64,000 bases of DNA from Polyangia bacterium (GCA_030426845.1 JAUHXR010000001.1:1-64000), one strand, 5' to 3'. Numbered from the stretch's first letter, positions 44,302 to 52,585 are shown. Numbers and translations are program-made. The notes: generated by a model not told the origin, from the letters alone.

Positions 44302-46887
44302 GTGAAGATTTTTCCCTTTCGCACCTGGATCGCTTCCTTTATCGTCGCGGGTTTTCTCGCGCCTGGCGCGGCGCTGGCCTATGACCCGCCCGCCCTCTGC
44401 GCCTACCCGGCGAGCCCGTGGCCCGACTTCGTCGGCCCGATCTGGTACGGCCCCTCCCCCGACGCCCGGATGGGCGAGGGGACGCGCCTCATGTGCGAGG
44501 TCGCCGACAGCGCGCCCGAGCCGGGCGCTACCGAGACCCTCGGCCTCGACGACGGACGCGCGGCCCTCGCGGAGGCGCGCCGCCTCGCCGCGGCTGGCCG
44601 CCACGATCAGGCCGTGCTCCAGCTCCGGCAGCTCGCGGCCGCGATCCCCGCGCTCGCGGATCGGACGGCCCTCGAAGAGGCCGACGCGCGCATGGCCGCC
44701 GGCCCGAGCGAGGCCGCGTGCGAGGCCTACGCCCGCGCCGAGGAGAGCCCGCACCGCGCGGTGGCGCTCCGGGCGCGGATCGGCCGGGTCCGCTGCCTGC
44801 TCGCGATCGACGACCCCGACGGCCCGGAGGCGTTCGAGGAGCTCGCGCGTCGCTACCCCGAGCTGCCGCAGCAGCCCGAGCTCGAGCTCGCCCTCGCCGA
44901 CGGGGTGGCCCGACGGGGCGACCGCGAGGAGGCGGGCACGATCTACCGGCGCATCGACCTGATGAGCCCCGGCAGCCCGGTCGCCCGCCTCGCGCGGGAG
45001 CGGCTCGAGGCGCTCGCGGCCGTCGGCGTCGAGGTCCGCGCCCTCACCGCCACGCAGGAGGTCGACCGCGTCGAGCGCCTGGTGCGCAGCGGCCCGATGG
45101 GGTTTGCGCGCGAGGAGCTCGCGCGGGTGGGCGAGATCGAGCTGCCGGCGGTGCTCCGGCAGCAGCTCGCGCGCTCGGCGGCGCGCGTCGCGCGGGTGGA
45201 GGGTCGCTGGGAGGACGCGAGCGCCCTGCTCCGGGAGGCGCGAGGCCTGCCCGAGCTCGACGAGGACGAGCGCGCCGCGATGGACGATCGCATCGAGGAC
45301 CTCGAGCGGGCGGCCGAGTCGCGCGAGGTCGAGGAGGTGCGCCGCCGCCTGCGCGGGATGAGCCGCGGCCCGGGCTACCAGCGCACGGGGACCGCGCGCC
45401 TCTTCGCGATCCTCCGCCTCGCCGCGCGGACCGAGCAGGTCGACATCGTGGACGAGGTCCTCGCGGAGATCCGCGATCGCGACCGCATCCCGCCGGGGCT
45501 CCGCTTCGACGCGGCGATCCTCGCGACGGGGACGGGCAGCGACGAGCACGTGGCCGCGCTCTTCGGCAGCGCGGTCAATCACCCGACCTACGGCACCGCG
45601 GCGCGCTACCACCACGCGCGCGCCCTCGAGCGGCTCGGGCGGCGGGACGAGGCGATCGCGGAGTACGCGCAGGTCGTCACCCTCGACTCGGACACCCTGC
45701 CCTACTACGCGATGTGGTCGCGCCAGCGCCTGCGCGCGCTCCGGCCGCCGACGACGACCGAGACGCGCGTCCCGGTGGCCTCCGCGGCCTGCCAGGGCGG
45801 CCCCTTCTGCGCGGACCCGGACGCCGAGGCGAAGACCGGTGAACGCGCCCGGCTCCCGCTCAGCGCGCCGGCCGCGCCCCCGCCGAACCCGTTCGCCGAC
45901 GACGACGCCGGGAGCGCCCCTGACGCCGACGCCGCGGAGGACGAGGATCTCGAGGCGGGCCTCGCGGAGGCGCCCGACGGCGTGCTCCCCGACACCACGA
46001 TGAGCCCCGAGGAGACGATCGCGACCCTCGAGCCGGTGCGCGAGCGCTACGGCGAGGCGTTCCCCTGGATCGCGCGGGCCCAGGCGCTGATCGCGCTCGG
46101 CGAGGAGCGAGCCGCGGCCGACGAGCTGCACGAGACCTACACCGCCTGGCGAGACGCGAGCGGGCAAGGGAGCTTGCGTGCAGGCCTCGAGGGCGTCCTG
46201 CGCGGCGCCGCGCCGCCCCGCCACCGCGTCTCCACCCAGACCTGGCGGGCCCGGCGCGTCCTCGACCCGGAGTCGCGGCGCGCCCTCGCGCGGGCGTCGG
46301 CCGCGCTCGGCGACCCGGGCCTCGCCATCCGCTTCGCGCGGAGCTTCGACATCACCGGCGCCCGCCCCTTCGCCTTCGAGGAGCTGGTGACCGCGGCCGC
46401 GCGCCGCCACGGCGTCGAGCCCGAGCTGCTCCACGCGGTGATGCGGGTCGAGAGCGTCTACAACCCGCGCATCATCAGCTACGCGGGGGCGATCGGCCTC
46501 ATGCAGATCATGCCTCGCACCGGCCGGCTCATCGCGGCCGAGATGGGCCGTGACGACTTCACCGTCGACCAGCTGCTCGAGCCCGAGGTGAACATCGAGC
46601 TCGCGGCCTGGTACCTCAGCTCGCTGATCGAGCGTTTCGACGGCCGGCTCCCGCTCGCGATCGCGAGCTACAACGGCGGCCCGCACAACGTGCGGCGCTG
46701 GATGCGCGACTACTCGCCCGACATGCCGGTCGACGCGTTCCTCGAGCAGATCCCGTTCTCACAGACCCACCGCTACGTCCGGCGCGTGCTCACCCACTAC
46801 GAGGCGTACCGGCGCCAGCGCGATCTGCAGCCTCAGGCGCTCCACGTCGCCCTCCCCGAGCCCACGACCGACACGGTCGCGTTCTGA
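44302..46887 (+). CDS. lytic transglycosylase with TPR-like superhelix (Slt70-like)
   Basis: 861 aa. Signal peptide (IASFIVAGFLAPGAALA) after a GTG with Shine-Dalgarno GAGGGG. Residues 60-560 are helical repeats of the TPR/Slt U-domain type; residues 520-580 form a Pro/Asp-rich spacer. The C-terminal SLT domain has the catalytic Glu in MRVESVYNPRIISYAGAIGL, then MQIMPRTG, NIELAAWYLSSL and IASYNGGPHNVRRW, matching family 1 lytic transglycosylases, which cleave peptidoglycan with formation of anhydro-muramic acid. Likely periplasmic, in wall turnover or cell-division remodelling. Longer than Slt70 of E. coli. Confidence 0.92.
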   Translation: MKIFPFRTWIASFIVAGFLAPGAALAYDPPALCAYPASPWPDFVGPIWYGPSPDARMGEGTRLMCEVADSAPEPGATETLGLDDGRAALAEARRLAAAGRHDQAVLQLRQLAAAIPALADRTALEEADARMAAGPSEAACEAYARAEESPHRAVALRARIGRVRCLLAIDDPDGPEAFEELARRYPELPQQPELELALADGVARRGDREEAGTIYRRIDLMSPGSPVARLARERLEALAAVGVEVRALTATQEVDRVERLVRSGPMGFAREELARVGEIELPAVLRQQLARSAARVARVEGRWEDASALLREARGLPELDEDERAAMDDRIEDLERAAESREVEEVRRRLRGMSRGPGYQRTGTARLFAILRLAARTEQVDIVDEVLAEIRDRDRIPPGLRFDAAILATGTGSDEHVAALFGSAVNHPTYGTAARYHHARALERLGRRDEAIAEYAQVVTLDSDTLPYYAMWSRQRLRALRPPTTTETRVPVASAACQGGPFCADPDAEAKTGERARLPLSAPAAPPPNPFADDDAGSAPDADAAEDEDLEAGLAEAPDGVLPDTTMSPEETIATLEPVRERYGEAFPWIARAQALIALGEERAAADELHETYTAWRDASGQGSLRAGLEGVLRGAAPPRHRVSTQTWRARRVLDPESRRALARASAALGDPGLAIRFARSFDITGARPFAFEELVTAAARRHGVEPELLHAVMRVESVYNPRIISYAGAIGLMQIMPRTGRLIAAEMGRDDFTVDQLLEPEVNIELAAWYLSSLIERFDGRLPLAIASYNGGPHNVRRWMRDYSPDMPVDAFLEQIPFSQTHRYVRRVLTHYEAYRRQRDLQPQALHVALPEPTTDTVAF

Positions 46888-46950
46888 CAGCCGCGCTCGG
46901 ACAGCCGCAGCCGCGTTCGGACAGCCGCGTTCGGACAGCCGCGTCCTGAC
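46886..46950 (+). repeat. 14-bp tandem repeat after the transglycosylase gene
   Basis: About four copies of gacagccgcgttcg, with one unit partly duplicated, begin on the stop codon of the transglycosylase gene and fill most of the gap before the next promoter. Confidence 0.85.
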
Positions 46951-46979
46951 GATCGCCGGTGCGTGGAGTGGTCAGCGGC

Positions 46980-46985
46980 TATGCT
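46980..46985 (+). promoter_or_regulatory. -10 element TATGCT before the 46992 gene
   Basis: TATGCT ends six bases before the GTG at 46992. It favours that start over an upstream GTG at 46959 and an internal ATG at 47031. Confidence 0.45.
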
Positions 46986-46991
46986 CCGCTC

Positions 46992-47438
46992 GTGCCTCGC
47001 CCGTCGCTCGACCCGCGCCTTCAGGCCGCGATGGCCACGCCCGCCGATCTGCGGGCCCGCGCCGCCCGCCCCCAGGGCGTCGACGTCGGGGTGGTCGGCG
47101 GCTCGATGCGCCCGACGGTGAGCGCGGGCCAGCGGGTGACGGTGCGCGCCTGCCCGTACCTCTGGCCGGGTGACGTCGTGCTCTTCGAGACCGAGGACGG
47201 CTGCATGCTCCACCGCGCGCTCTTCGAGGTGCCCGGGCTCGGGTGGATCGCGCAGGTCGGTGACGCCGGCGGCCCGGTCGGGATCATCCACCGCTCCCGG
47301 GTGATCGGCCGCGGCGAGCTCCCGCGGCGGCTCCCTCCTCCGCGGGCCTACGCGTCGGCCGCGCGCGCGCTCGCCGGCGCGGCCCTGCGCGTCGCGCGCC
47401 GTGGTGACTGGTCCCGGCCGTTCCGCGCGAGGCGCTGA
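46992..47438 (+). CDS. soluble S24/S26-type (SipW-like) serine peptidase-fold protein
   Basis: 148 aa. Motifs of the signal-peptidase/LexA fold are present: GGSMRPTVSAGQRVTV with nucleophile Ser38, WPGDVVLF, and MLHRALFEV. The last offers His instead of the Lys of bacterial signal peptidase I, as in SipW and ER signal peptidases with a Ser-His dyad, and is followed by VGDAGGP (GDxxxxxD in the family). No membrane span is evident, so it is unlikely to be a housekeeping signal peptidase. The sulfotransferase gene starts one base after its stop. A role in trimming a modified peptide or protein is possible. Confidence 0.65.
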   Translation: MPRPSLDPRLQAAMATPADLRARAARPQGVDVGVVGGSMRPTVSAGQRVTVRACPYLWPGDVVLFETEDGCMLHRALFEVPGLGWIAQVGDAGGPVGIIHRSRVIGRGELPRRLPPPRAYASAARALAGAALRVARRGDWSRPFRARR

Positions 47439-47439
47439 C

Positions 47440-48336
47440 GTGCGGTCTCTGGACGAGCCTACCCGGGTGATCGGCGTCGGCCCGATGCGGAGCGGCAACG
47501 TGCTGTTCGAGCGGTTGATCACCGCGCACCCCGACGTCGGCGCCACGCAGCCGCTCGACGCGATGATGCGGGAGGCGGGCGCCATCGGCGCGGGCTGGGA
47601 CGCGCCGCTGTCGCCAGAGACGCGCCGGCGCCTCGCCGCCGCCGGGGCGCGCGCGCTGAGCGGGCCGCGCGCCCCCGAGATCCCGGACCTGAGCGCGTGC
47701 CGGACCGTGCGCGCGCTCCACCTGGCGCTGCTCCGCGCGTGGGCTCCCGACGCCGACGTTCTCTACGCGCGCACTCACCGGCTCGAGCTCCTCGACGCGC
47801 TCGCGCGCGATCCGTCGGTCCGCCTGATCGCGGTGCTGCGCGACCCACGCGACGTGGTCCTCTCGCGCCTCGGCCGCGGCGACCGCCCGGCGGAGGCCTT
47901 CGCGCTCGACTGGGACCGATTCGCGCGCGCAGCGGCGAGGCTCGAGGACGAGGGGCGCATGCTGGCCGTGCGCTTCGAGGACGTGCTCACCCGTCCGGCG
48001 GCGGTCGAGGACGCGCTCGAGGGGTGGCTCGGCCTACGCGTCGATCTGAGCGGCTCGCCGCACCTGCGTTGGCCCCAGCACTCGTCCTTCGGCACGCTCC
48101 CCGCCGCGGTCGACCCGTCGGTGGCGGGGCGGTGGCGCGACCGGGCGACGGACCCGATCGTGCGCTTCGTCAGCCACGTCTGCGCGGCGCCGATCCGGCG
48201 CTGGGGGTACCCGGCGGGCCCCTCCCTCGGCGCGACCGAGCGCGCGCGCTACACGGCCCGCGCCGCGCCCCGCCGCGCGCTCGCTGCGCTGCGTCGCCTC
48301 GAGCGTCGGATCCCTGCGCGACTCAAGCCGCGCTGA
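47440..48336 (+). CDS. sulfotransferase-family protein
   Basis: 298 aa. The PAPS-binding 5'-phosphosulfate loop reads GVGPMRSGNVLFERLI (GxxRSGTTL in the family) and the 3'-phosphate strand reads LIAVLRDPRDVVLSRL with its Arg and Ser. It should transfer sulfate from PAPS to a hydroxyl of a sugar, lipid or tyrosine. The GTG is one base after the stop of the SipW-like gene, so they are translated together. It is one of two sulfotransferase-fold genes in the window (the other at 60330). No PAPS synthesis genes are nearby. Confidence 0.8.
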   Translation: MRSLDEPTRVIGVGPMRSGNVLFERLITAHPDVGATQPLDAMMREAGAIGAGWDAPLSPETRRRLAAAGARALSGPRAPEIPDLSACRTVRALHLALLRAWAPDADVLYARTHRLELLDALARDPSVRLIAVLRDPRDVVLSRLGRGDRPAEAFALDWDRFARAAARLEDEGRMLAVRFEDVLTRPAAVEDALEGWLGLRVDLSGSPHLRWPQHSSFGTLPAAVDPSVAGRWRDRATDPIVRFVSHVCAAPIRRWGYPAGPSLGATERARYTARAAPRRALAALRRLERRIPARLKPR

Positions 48337-48363
48337 CGTCTCGTCGCGGCGACCGAGCGGAGC

Positions 48364-48391
48364 GCGCGGCGCCGGGCGGGACGCGCCGCGC
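48364..48391. terminator. GC-rich hairpin between convergent genes
   Basis: GCGCGGCGC (48364-48372) pairs perfectly with GCGCCGCGC (48383-48391), nine base pairs, loop of ten. It lies between the sulfotransferase stop and the convergent gene ending at 48416 and can serve both directions. No T-run. Confidence 0.4.
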
Positions 48392-48415
48392 CTCGCCGTC
48401 GCTCTGCGCGAGGCT

Positions 48416-49486
48416 TCAGTCGTCGCTCGCGTCGAAGCGGCGCGGGACCTCGCCGTCGAGCACCGAGACGCCTTCGGCGCCGACGTAGCGACCGCGCTGC
48501 GCCATCAGGTCGCGCACGAACATCCGCGAGTGGCGGTAGCCGTTCTCCTGGATGCGCGCGCGCATGTCCGCGATCGGCTGGACCATGTAGTGCCAGCGCT
48601 CTCCCTCGGGGTAGGCCACCCCCGCCTCACGGAAGGTGCGCAGCACGACGGTCTGCGCGTCGCTCGGGAGCGTGTCGAGGTTCTCCCGAAAGTCGGGCCC
48701 GTACGGGAAGAACTGCTCGGCGTTCGAGAAGTAGAGGACCCTCACCGGCACCCCGAGCTCACGCGCGGCGCGGCCCACCGCGCGCAGCGCGCCGTCGGCC
48801 GTCACGTCGCCGTTGCGCGCGACCACCCGACCCGCGCGGTGCAGCGCCCGGACGCGCGCGTAGAGCGCCGGGTCCGAGAGCCAGCTCGCGCTCACCCCGC
48901 CGCGCCGGTTCCGGAGCACCCGCCGCAGGTAGCGGTGCATTCGGTCGCGGTTGCGCCGGTAGGTCGACACGATCCGATCCGCCTGCGGATCCCCCTCGAG
49001 CGCCTGCTGCAACATCTCTTGCGTCGCCCGCGCGGCGCCCGACTCGAAGCGCGCGACGAGGGCCTCCGGCGTCTCCGACGCGGGCACGAGCACGGAGTAG
49101 ATGCGGTGGACGAGCGGCACGAGCGGGTCGAAGTCGACCACCCAGATCATCGACGCGTCCTGGACCGCCGCCAGGGTGTAGCACTGGTCGGTGCCGACCC
49201 CGACGAACGCGCCGCCGAGATCGCGCACGTGCTCGAACCACAGGTCGTGGCGGAACTCGTTGCTGATCGGGTAGTGCTCGCCCGGGTCGGGCGTGCCCTC
49301 GTCCGGGACGGCGTTGGCGATCCGGGCCGCGCGCTCGGAGAGCGGCGTGGATCGGTCGCGCGGCACGGCCGTAGGGACGGCCTGGTCGAGGCGCAGCCAC
49401 GAGGGCTGGGCGGCGACGACGCCGGGCGCGAGCAGGGACGGCGCGAGCGTGGCCGAGACGAGCGCGAGCGGGAGCCAGGTCTTCAC
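48416..49486 (-). CDS. exported protein of the LIC_10091-like family, function unknown
   Basis: 356 aa. Signal peptide VKTWLPLALVSATLAPSLLA ending near VAAQ. The body contains SNEFRHDLWFEHVRDLGGAFVGVGTDQCYTLAA and IWVVDFDPLVPLVHRIYSVL, a pattern I associate with a family of secreted proteins known from Leptospira and Myxococcota whose structure is Rossmann-like but whose activity is not defined. The GTG at 49486 follows TATCGT by seven bases and gives the signal peptide. Divergent from the chaC-like gene with a mirrored TATCGT on the other strand. Confidence 0.5.
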   Translation of the reverse strand: MKTWLPLALVSATLAPSLLAPGVVAAQPSWLRLDQAVPTAVPRDRSTPLSERAARIANAVPDEGTPDPGEHYPISNEFRHDLWFEHVRDLGGAFVGVGTDQCYTLAAVQDASMIWVVDFDPLVPLVHRIYSVLVPASETPEALVARFESGAARATQEMLQQALEGDPQADRIVSTYRRNRDRMHRYLRRVLRNRRGGVSASWLSDPALYARVRALHRAGRVVARNGDVTADGALRAVGRAARELGVPVRVLYFSNAEQFFPYGPDFRENLDTLPSDAQTVVLRTFREAGVAYPEGERWHYMVQPIADMRARIQENGYRHSRMFVRDLMAQRGRYVGAEGVSVLDGEVPRRFDASDD

Positions 49487-49493
49487 GGGCCGG

Positions 49494-49499
49494 ACGATA
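49494..49499 (-). promoter_or_regulatory. -10 element TATCGT before the 49486 gene
   Basis: On the minus strand TATCGT ends seven bases before the GTG at 49486, with GTGACC 17 bases further upstream as a possible -35. Confidence 0.5.
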
Positions 49500-49529
49500 G
49501 CGGGCGGATCGCGAAGGGTCACGTTCCCA

Positions 49530-49550
49530 CCCCGCGCTATCGTCGCGGGG
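49530..49550 (+). promoter_or_regulatory. 7-bp inverted repeat around the -10 of the chaC-like gene
   Basis: CCCCGCG (49530-49536) and CGCGGGG (49544-49550) flank TATCGT (49538-49543), the -10 element for the ATG at 49552. A protein bound to the dyad would occlude the promoter, or the RNA start would be embedded in a hairpin arm. Confidence 0.5.
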
Positions 49551-49551
49551 C

Positions 49552-50103
49552 ATGTGGATCTTCGGCTACGGCTCACTCGTCTGGCGGCCGGGCTTCGCGT
49601 TCCTCGAGGCGCACCCCGCGCGGCTCGACGGGTTCGTGCGGCGCTTCTATCAGGGCTCGCCGGACCACCGCGGCACCGAGGCGAGCCCCGGGCGCGTCGT
49701 GACCCTCCTCCGCGAGCCAGGCGGGAGCTGCGTCGGCCGCGCGTTCCGCCTCAGCCCCGAGGAGCACGCGCGGAGCTTCGCGCCGCTCGCCCACCGCGAG
49801 CAGGCCGGCTACGCGCGCCACGCGGTGGAGCTGACCCTGCTGCCCGACGGCCGCCGCGTCCCGGCCGAGATCTTCGTCGCCGGGCCGGACAACCCGCACT
49901 TCCTCGGCCCGGCCTCACTCGACGCGATGGCGCGGCACATCTTCGACTCGACCGGCCCGAGCGGTCGCAACGATCATTACCTCCTCGAGCTCGCCCGCTG
50001 GCTCGAGGCGCACGGCGTCCACGACCCGCACGTCGGCGCGCTCGCCGACGCGGTGAGCTCACTCGCCGCGGGGCGGGACGTCGACCAGGGTGACGCGCCC
50101 TGA
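49552..50103 (+). CDS. glutathione-specific gamma-glutamylcyclotransferase (ChaC family)
   Basis: 183 aa. Begins MWIFGYGSLVWRPGF, the substrate-binding YGSL loop, followed by YQGSPDHRGTEASPGRVVTLL, both strongly conserved in ChaC proteins, which split glutathione into 5-oxoproline and Cys-Gly. The catalytic Glu is expected in the YARHAVELTLL region or nearby, but I could not place it with certainty. The 3' end overlaps the convergent phosphoesterase gene by 45 bases. Confidence 0.88.
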   Translation: MWIFGYGSLVWRPGFAFLEAHPARLDGFVRRFYQGSPDHRGTEASPGRVVTLLREPGGSCVGRAFRLSPEEHARSFAPLAHREQAGYARHAVELTLLPDGRRVPAEIFVAGPDNPHFLGPASLDAMARHIFDSTGPSGRNDHYLLELARWLEAHGVHDPHVGALADAVSSLAAGRDVDQGDAP

Positions 50104-50724
50104 GGCGGGATCGAGATCGATCACGGTCGGCCGCCGCTCGCACTCCCACGTCGTTACGTTCACCGAGACGAGCCCGCCGTCCTCCCAGGCGCCACCGTCC
50201 TGGTGGATGTGCCCGAAGAGGTGGAGGCGGGGCCGGACGACGTCGACGCGCGCGCGCAGATCGTCACAGCCGTAGCGCTGCGCGACCGGCCCCCGGTCCC
50301 CGCGGCCGCGCGGCGGGCCGTGCGTGATCAGGACGTCGGTGTCGGCGGGGATCTGCGCCCAGCGCTCGGCGAGCGGCGCCCCGCGAGGCAGGTTGAACGC
50401 CCAGTCGTGGTAGGCGGGCTGCCACGGGCTCCCCCAGAACCGCAGCCCGTCGATCACGCAGCCGGCGTCCTCCAGGTAGGTCACGCCCGGGCCCAGCAAC
50501 GCGAGCGCGGCGCCACGGCGCTCCGCGAAGCAGCCGTCGTGGTTGCCCGCGACGACGATCGTGTGACGGTGCGGGAGCGCCGCGAGCCAGGCCGCGACGG
50601 GCGCGAGCTCGTCGAGCGTGCCGCCGCGGAGCATGTCGCCCGCGTGGACGAAGACGTCACCGTCGGGGACCCGACCGAGGTCCGCCTCGAACGTGTGGGT
50701 GTCGGCGACCGCGACGATCCGCAT
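50059..50724 (-). CDS. calcineurin-like metallophosphoesterase (UPF0046/MPPED type)
   Basis: 221 aa. Metal motifs: VAVADTHTF (D-x-H), VHAGDML (GD), VAGNHDGCF (GNHD), ITHGPPRG and LFGHIHQDGG (GHxH). The order and spacing match the MPPED1/MPPED2-like group of cyclic-nucleotide or phosphodiester phosphatases. It is the third gene of the SDR operon, three bases after the stop of the sulfatase-modifying-factor-like gene. Substrate unknown. Confidence 0.85.
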   Translation of the reverse strand: MRIVAVADTHTFEADLGRVPDGDVFVHAGDMLRGGTLDELAPVAAWLAALPHRHTIVVAGNHDGCFAERRGAALALLGPGVTYLEDAGCVIDGLRFWGSPWQPAYHDWAFNLPRGAPLAERWAQIPADTDVLITHGPPRGRGDRGPVAQRYGCDDLRARVDVVRPRLHLFGHIHQDGGAWEDGGLVSVNVTTWECERRPTVIDLDPASGRVTLVDVPPRGE

Positions 50725-50727
50725 GGC

Positions 50728-51780
50728 TCAGCGCGCCGCGTCCGGGAGGCTCATCGCGCAGCGGAACCCGAAGCGGTGCGGGTTCGGGTTGTCGCCCGGG
50801 ATGCCGCGCCGCGCGGTGGTCGTCGACCGATCCATGAAGTACCACCACGAGCCGCCGCGGACGGTGCGGTGCCCGAGCGCCTCGGGGCACTCGGCGTGCG
50901 GATCCCCGCAGCGGCCCTGAGGGTCGGTGCCCGCGCAGGCGTCGCCGCACTCGCGAGCGCATCCGCGGAAGCACCAGGCGTAGTGGTCCGCGACCCACTC
51001 CCAGACGTTGCCCGCCATGTCGTAGAGCCCGTACGGCCCGGGCGGGCGGCTCCCCGGCGCGAAGGTCACCCCCGTGCCGCAGCCGCGCCCCTCGCGCGTG
51101 CGGACGATCGCGTGCTCGCACGGGCCGCCCTCGTCGTCGCCCCACCAATAGCGCGTCGTCGTGTCGCCGCGCGCCGCGCGCTCCCACTCGGCCTCCGACG
51201 GCAGGCGCTTGCCTCGCCAGCGGCAGTAGGCGTCCGCGTCGACCCAGCGCATGCCCACGGCCGGCTGCGCGTCGCCCATGTACCCGGGGAATCGCACGAG
51301 GCGTTGACACTCACCGGCCTCGACGCACTCGGCGTAGCGCGCGTTGATCACCTCGTGGGTGTCGAGGAGGAACGTCGAGACGGTCACCTCCTCGGCCGGG
51401 CGCTCGTTGTCCGGTCCGTCGTCGGACCCGCGGACGTAGCTCCCGCCGGGCACGCAGGCCATCGCCTCGGGGAGCTCGTTCGGGCACGCGCGGAACGGGG
51501 ACGCGGGCGGCTCCGCTACCGGCTCCGCTACCGGCGCGGGATCCAGCTCGGACACCCGCTGTGACTCGGACGCCGGCGGTGCCTCGGGCTCGGCCACGGG
51601 CGCGGCCGGCGGCGGCGCGTCGTGAGCCTCCTCGCGGGTCTCCGTCGCCGCGCCCGCGCAGCCGATCGCGAGCCCCAGGCTGACGAGCCCCAGGCTGACG
51701 AGCACCGGGCTGACGGGCCCCAGGCTGATGGGCCCCAGGCTGACGAGCGCGCGGAGGTCGCGACGGCCGAGCGCGCTCAC
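50728..51780 (-). CDS. lipoprotein with sulfatase-modifying-factor (FGE) fold, catalytic Cys absent
   Basis: 350 aa. A repeat-built signal (SLGPVSPVLVSLGLVSLGLA) ends at a lipobox Cys (IGC), followed by an AP/EP-rich linker. Residues 100-350 are a formylglycine-generating-enzyme-like domain (VPGGSYVRGSDDG, RWRGKRLPSEAEWERAARG, YDMAGNVWEWVADHY, VRGGSWWYFMDRSTTT, FGFRCAM). The Cys pair that oxidises the sulfatase in true FGE is missing at GGSWWYFMDRSTTT, so it is probably a binding protein. An extra Cys-rich insert (CFRGCARECGDAC) is present. The GTG overlaps the SDR stop (GTGA). Confidence 0.8.
   Translation of the reverse strand: MSALGRRDLRALVSLGPISLGPVSPVLVSLGLVSLGLAIGCAGAATETREEAHDAPPPAAPVAEPEAPPASESQRVSELDPAPVAEPVAEPPASPFRACPNELPEAMACVPGGSYVRGSDDGPDNERPAEEVTVSTFLLDTHEVINARYAECVEAGECQRLVRFPGYMGDAQPAVGMRWVDADAYCRWRGKRLPSEAEWERAARGDTTTRYWWGDDEGGPCEHAIVRTREGRGCGTGVTFAPGSRPPGPYGLYDMAGNVWEWVADHYAWCFRGCARECGDACAGTDPQGRCGDPHAECPEALGHRTVRGGSWWYFMDRSTTTARRGIPGDNPNPHRFGFRCAMSLPDAAR
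51670..51744 (-). repeat. 15-bp tandem repeat (5 copies) forming a signal-peptide core
   Basis: Five copies of gagccccaggctgac-like units encode repeated SLGLV/SLGPV pentapeptides that make up the hydrophobic core of the lipoprotein signal. Copy-number change would alter signal length in frame. Confidence 0.9.
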
Positions 51781-52571
51781 TGCGCGAGGGCCGCGCCGAA
51801 CCCGGGGAGCCACGCGCCGCCGTCGACGACGAAGATCTCGCCGGTGACGTAGCTCGCCGCGTCCGACGCGAGGAAGAGGGCCGCGTTCGCGATGTCCTCG
51901 ACCGTGCCGAAGCGGCGCAGCGGCACCGCCTTCTCGAGCGCCTCCTTCATGTCGGGCGGCGCGAGCTTGGCCATCCCCTCGGTGTCGTCGATCGGGCCGG
52001 GCGCGATCGCGTTCACCCGGATCCCGAGCGAGCCCCACTCGAGGGCGCAGCTCTTGGTCAGCGAGTCGATCGCCGCCTTCGCCGCAGACGCGTGCGCCTG
52101 CAGCGGGGTGGCTGCGTAGTGGAGGGTCGCCGAGATGTTCAGCACGAGCCCGCCGTTGGCGCGGAGGCTCCGCTCGAAGGCGGCGCGCGTCACGTTCCAA
52201 GTGCCGATCGTGTCGATCTCGAGGACCGTCCGGAACGCGTTGTAGGACATGGTCGCGGCCGGGCAGAGGAAGTTCCCCGCCGCGCCGTTCACCACGATGT
52301 CGACCTTGCCGAAGCGGTCGATCGCCGCGTCGAGCGCGGCCTCGACCCTCGGCGGCTCGCGCACGTCGGCCGGCGTCGCGAGGCACTGCCTCCCCGTCGC
52401 GTCCGACAGCTCCTTCGCCGCCGCCTCGAGGCGCTCGGCGTTGCGACCCACGATCACCGCGTCGGCGCCGTGGGCCATGAAGGCGCGGGTGATGCCCTTG
52501 CAGATCCCGGAGCCGCCGCCGGTGACGAACGCGACCTTGCCCGCGAGGATGTCGTCTCGAAACACGCTCAT
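51777..52571 (-). CDS. short-chain dehydrogenase, 2,4-dienoyl-CoA reductase-like
   Basis: 264 aa. NADP(H) loop VTGGGSGICKGI, NGAAGNFLCPA and the segment AFRTVLEIDTIGTWNVTRA match the peroxisomal-type 2,4-dienoyl-CoA reductases (DECR2/SPS19), which reduce dienoyl-CoA from unsaturated fatty acids during beta-oxidation. As in that group the usual YxxxK catalytic Tyr is replaced: the position reads HASAAKAAID. The ATG at 52571 faces the L-2-hydroxyglutarate oxidase gene with only 20 bases between starts. Confidence 0.86.
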   Translation of the reverse strand: MSVFRDDILAGKVAFVTGGGSGICKGITRAFMAHGADAVIVGRNAERLEAAAKELSDATGRQCLATPADVREPPRVEAALDAAIDRFGKVDIVVNGAAGNFLCPAATMSYNAFRTVLEIDTIGTWNVTRAAFERSLRANGGLVLNISATLHYAATPLQAHASAAKAAIDSLTKSCALEWGSLGIRVNAIAPGPIDDTEGMAKLAPPDMKEALEKAVPLRRFGTVEDIANAALFLASDAASYVTGEIFVVDGGAWLPGFGAALAQ

Positions 52572-52578
52572 GGCGTGC

Positions 52579-52585
52579 GACCCTA
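52579..52585. promoter_or_regulatory. overlapping divergent -10 elements between 52571 and 52592
   Basis: On the minus strand TAGGGT (52585-52580) ends eight bases before the SDR ATG. On the plus strand GACCCT (52579-52584) ends seven bases before the GTG at 52592. Nearly the same base pairs serve both directions, so the two genes may compete. Confidence 0.4.

Noticed and set aside
46992-47438. Housekeeping signal peptidase I
   Set aside because: Too short, no membrane anchor, and His rather than Lys at the second catalytic position.
50728-51780. True formylglycine-generating enzyme
   Set aside because: The catalytic cysteine pair is missing, and no sulfatase gene is in the window.
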